A stretch of 64,000 nt of DNA from JACMLD01 sp963705285 (GTDB lineage Bacteria > Bacteroidota > Bacteroidia > Chitinophagales > Chitinophagaceae): positions 2,356,001 to 2,420,000 of the forward strand of contig OY970066.1 in assembly GCA_963705285.1 (NCBI GenBank), given 5' to 3'. The notes under the pieces were generated by a model. It did no database searches. It saw only the letters and a list, made by a program, of their open reading frames with translations, and had not been told where the DNA came from. The position numbers and the translations under genes were made by a program. This document shows, piece after piece, positions 63,411 to 64,000 of the stretch. How positions within the stretch are numbered: position 1 is the stretch's first letter; the number at the start of each line of letters is the position of its first letter.

Positions 63411-64000
63411 ATGAAAATTTATAGAACCAAGGCAGAAATTATCATTGAATTTGAAGGTGAATGTTATGTTTCGGGCGAAACAGACTGGGATGTATTGATT
63501 AACCGGGATGACCTGTATGCGCAGTTGCAAAAAGAAATTTTCAACATGCAAAGTGCGGGAGATGCGGAGTGGTTACAGGGAAAAGAACTGGTGGCACCTG
63601 TAGGTACGCAGGAAGTATGGGCGGCAGGTGTTACCTACCTGCGCAGCAAAGTTGCCCGTATGGAGGAAAGTAAAGAAAGCGGTGGCGCTACTTTTTACGA
63701 CAAGGTATACGATGCAGAAAGACCCGAGTTATTTTTTAAATCAAACGCCGCGAGGGTAGTAGGCCCCAATGGTAAAGTAAGGATACGAAAAGACAGCACC
63801 TGGGATGTGCCAGAGCCAGAATTGGTATTGGTGGTTACCTCATCCGGAAAAATTATAGGATACACCATCGGTAATGATATGAGCAGCCGTAGTATTGAAG
63901 GCGAAAACCCATTATACCTTCCACAGGCAAAAATGTATGATGGCTGTGCCGCCATTGGCCCATGCGTACTGGTTACGGAAGAGCCCATTGCCCCCACTAC
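63411..64000 (+). CDS. Fumarylacetoacetate hydrolase-family protein (5' part)
   Basis: The reading frame is open to the window end, so the C-terminus is missing. The 196 visible residues contain PEPELVLVV with the acidic metal ligands, GYTIGNDMSSRSIEGENPLYL with a further Asp, and MYDGCAAIGPC, the core of the FAH fold. The pattern fits the 2,4-diketo-3-deoxy-L-rhamnonate/L-fuconate hydrolase branch or a related 2-keto-3-deoxy sugar-acid enzyme. Together with the lactonase-type amidohydrolase and RhaT at ~21-23 kb it suggests oxidative, non-phosphorylative use of deoxysugars, ending in pyruvate and lactate. It follows the symporter by 36 bases. Confidence 0.8.
   Translation, partial: MKIYRTKAEIIIEFEGECYVSGETDWDVLINRDDLYAQLQKEIFNMQSAGDAEWLQGKELVAPVGTQEVWAAGVTYLRSKVARMEESKESGGATFYDKVYDAERPELFFKSNAARVVGPNGKVRIRKDSTWDVPEPELVLVVTSSGKIIGYTIGNDMSSRSIEGENPLYLPQAKMYDGCAAIGPCVLVTEEPIAPT

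Overview
The window is a chromosomal segment of a Bacteroidota bacterium, most likely a member of the Chitinophagaceae or a close relative. The grounds are a SusC/SusD pair, many secreted glycosidases, a small DUF6728-type membrane protein, promoters of the TTG-N19..21-TAnnTTTG type, few Shine-Dalgarno sites and moderate GC content. The assignment rests on gene content only.

Positions 1-16200 are housekeeping and core metabolism: the end of a trans-sulfuration PLP enzyme, pckA, an Xaa-Pro aminopeptidase, pssA-purS, rsmI, a PepSY-like protein, an M1 peptidase, a NarL-type response regulator, rsmG, a family 2 glycosyltransferase, tgt, an LptF/LptG permease, lpxB, a 57-residue membrane protein and tRNA-Ala(GGC). 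Several clear hairpin terminators separate these units.

Positions 16600-64000 form one co-directional accessory region that reads as a large pectin (rhamnogalacturonan-like) utilisation locus. Its first part (16.9-24.1 kb) is cytoplasmic and metabolic: a MaoC-type hydratase, a solute-binding-protein fold without a signal peptide, two tandem class III CoA-transferases, a sugar-lactonase-type amidohydrolase, a RhaT-type rhamnose symporter and a Gfo/Idh oxidoreductase. Its second part (24.1-61.8 kb) encodes secreted enzymes and outer-membrane uptake: a putative alpha-uronidase, GH28, GH95, GH78, GH2, DUF3826, SusC, SusD, pectate lyase, a beta-helix/DUF6298 protein, GH140-like, GH43-like, a beta-propeller protein, an MGH1-like protein, a second GH2, a second GH78, a second DUF3826 and a sialidase-like protein. 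A sodium/solute symporter and an FAH-family hydrolase (cut by the window end) close it. A coherent reading is cleavage outside the cell and in the periplasm, import of oligomers through SusCD and of rhamnose and uronates through RhaT and SSS carriers, then oxidative non-phosphorylative breakdown of deoxysugars.

Three structures are not explained by the gene list. (1) Two promoters 20 kb apart, before the MaoC/CoA-transferase cluster and before DUF3826-SusC-SusD, carry the same 21-bp-spaced direct repeat fused to the -33 element, with identical geometry throughout. This ties the acyl-CoA module to the polysaccharide locus. (2) Two tandem arrays of a related 24-bp core (six copies with an exact 37-bp period, and four copies with a 34-35-bp period) sit just upstream of GH28 and the second GH78, 30 kb apart. 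(3) Many intergenic regions consist of degenerate word repeats, different at each locus, which begin at or inside the stop codon of the upstream gene and often have an inverted partner arm before the next gene. There is also a frameshifted remnant of a pectate-lyase tail at 45.1-45.3 kb. No regulator of the polysaccharide locus is encoded inside the window.
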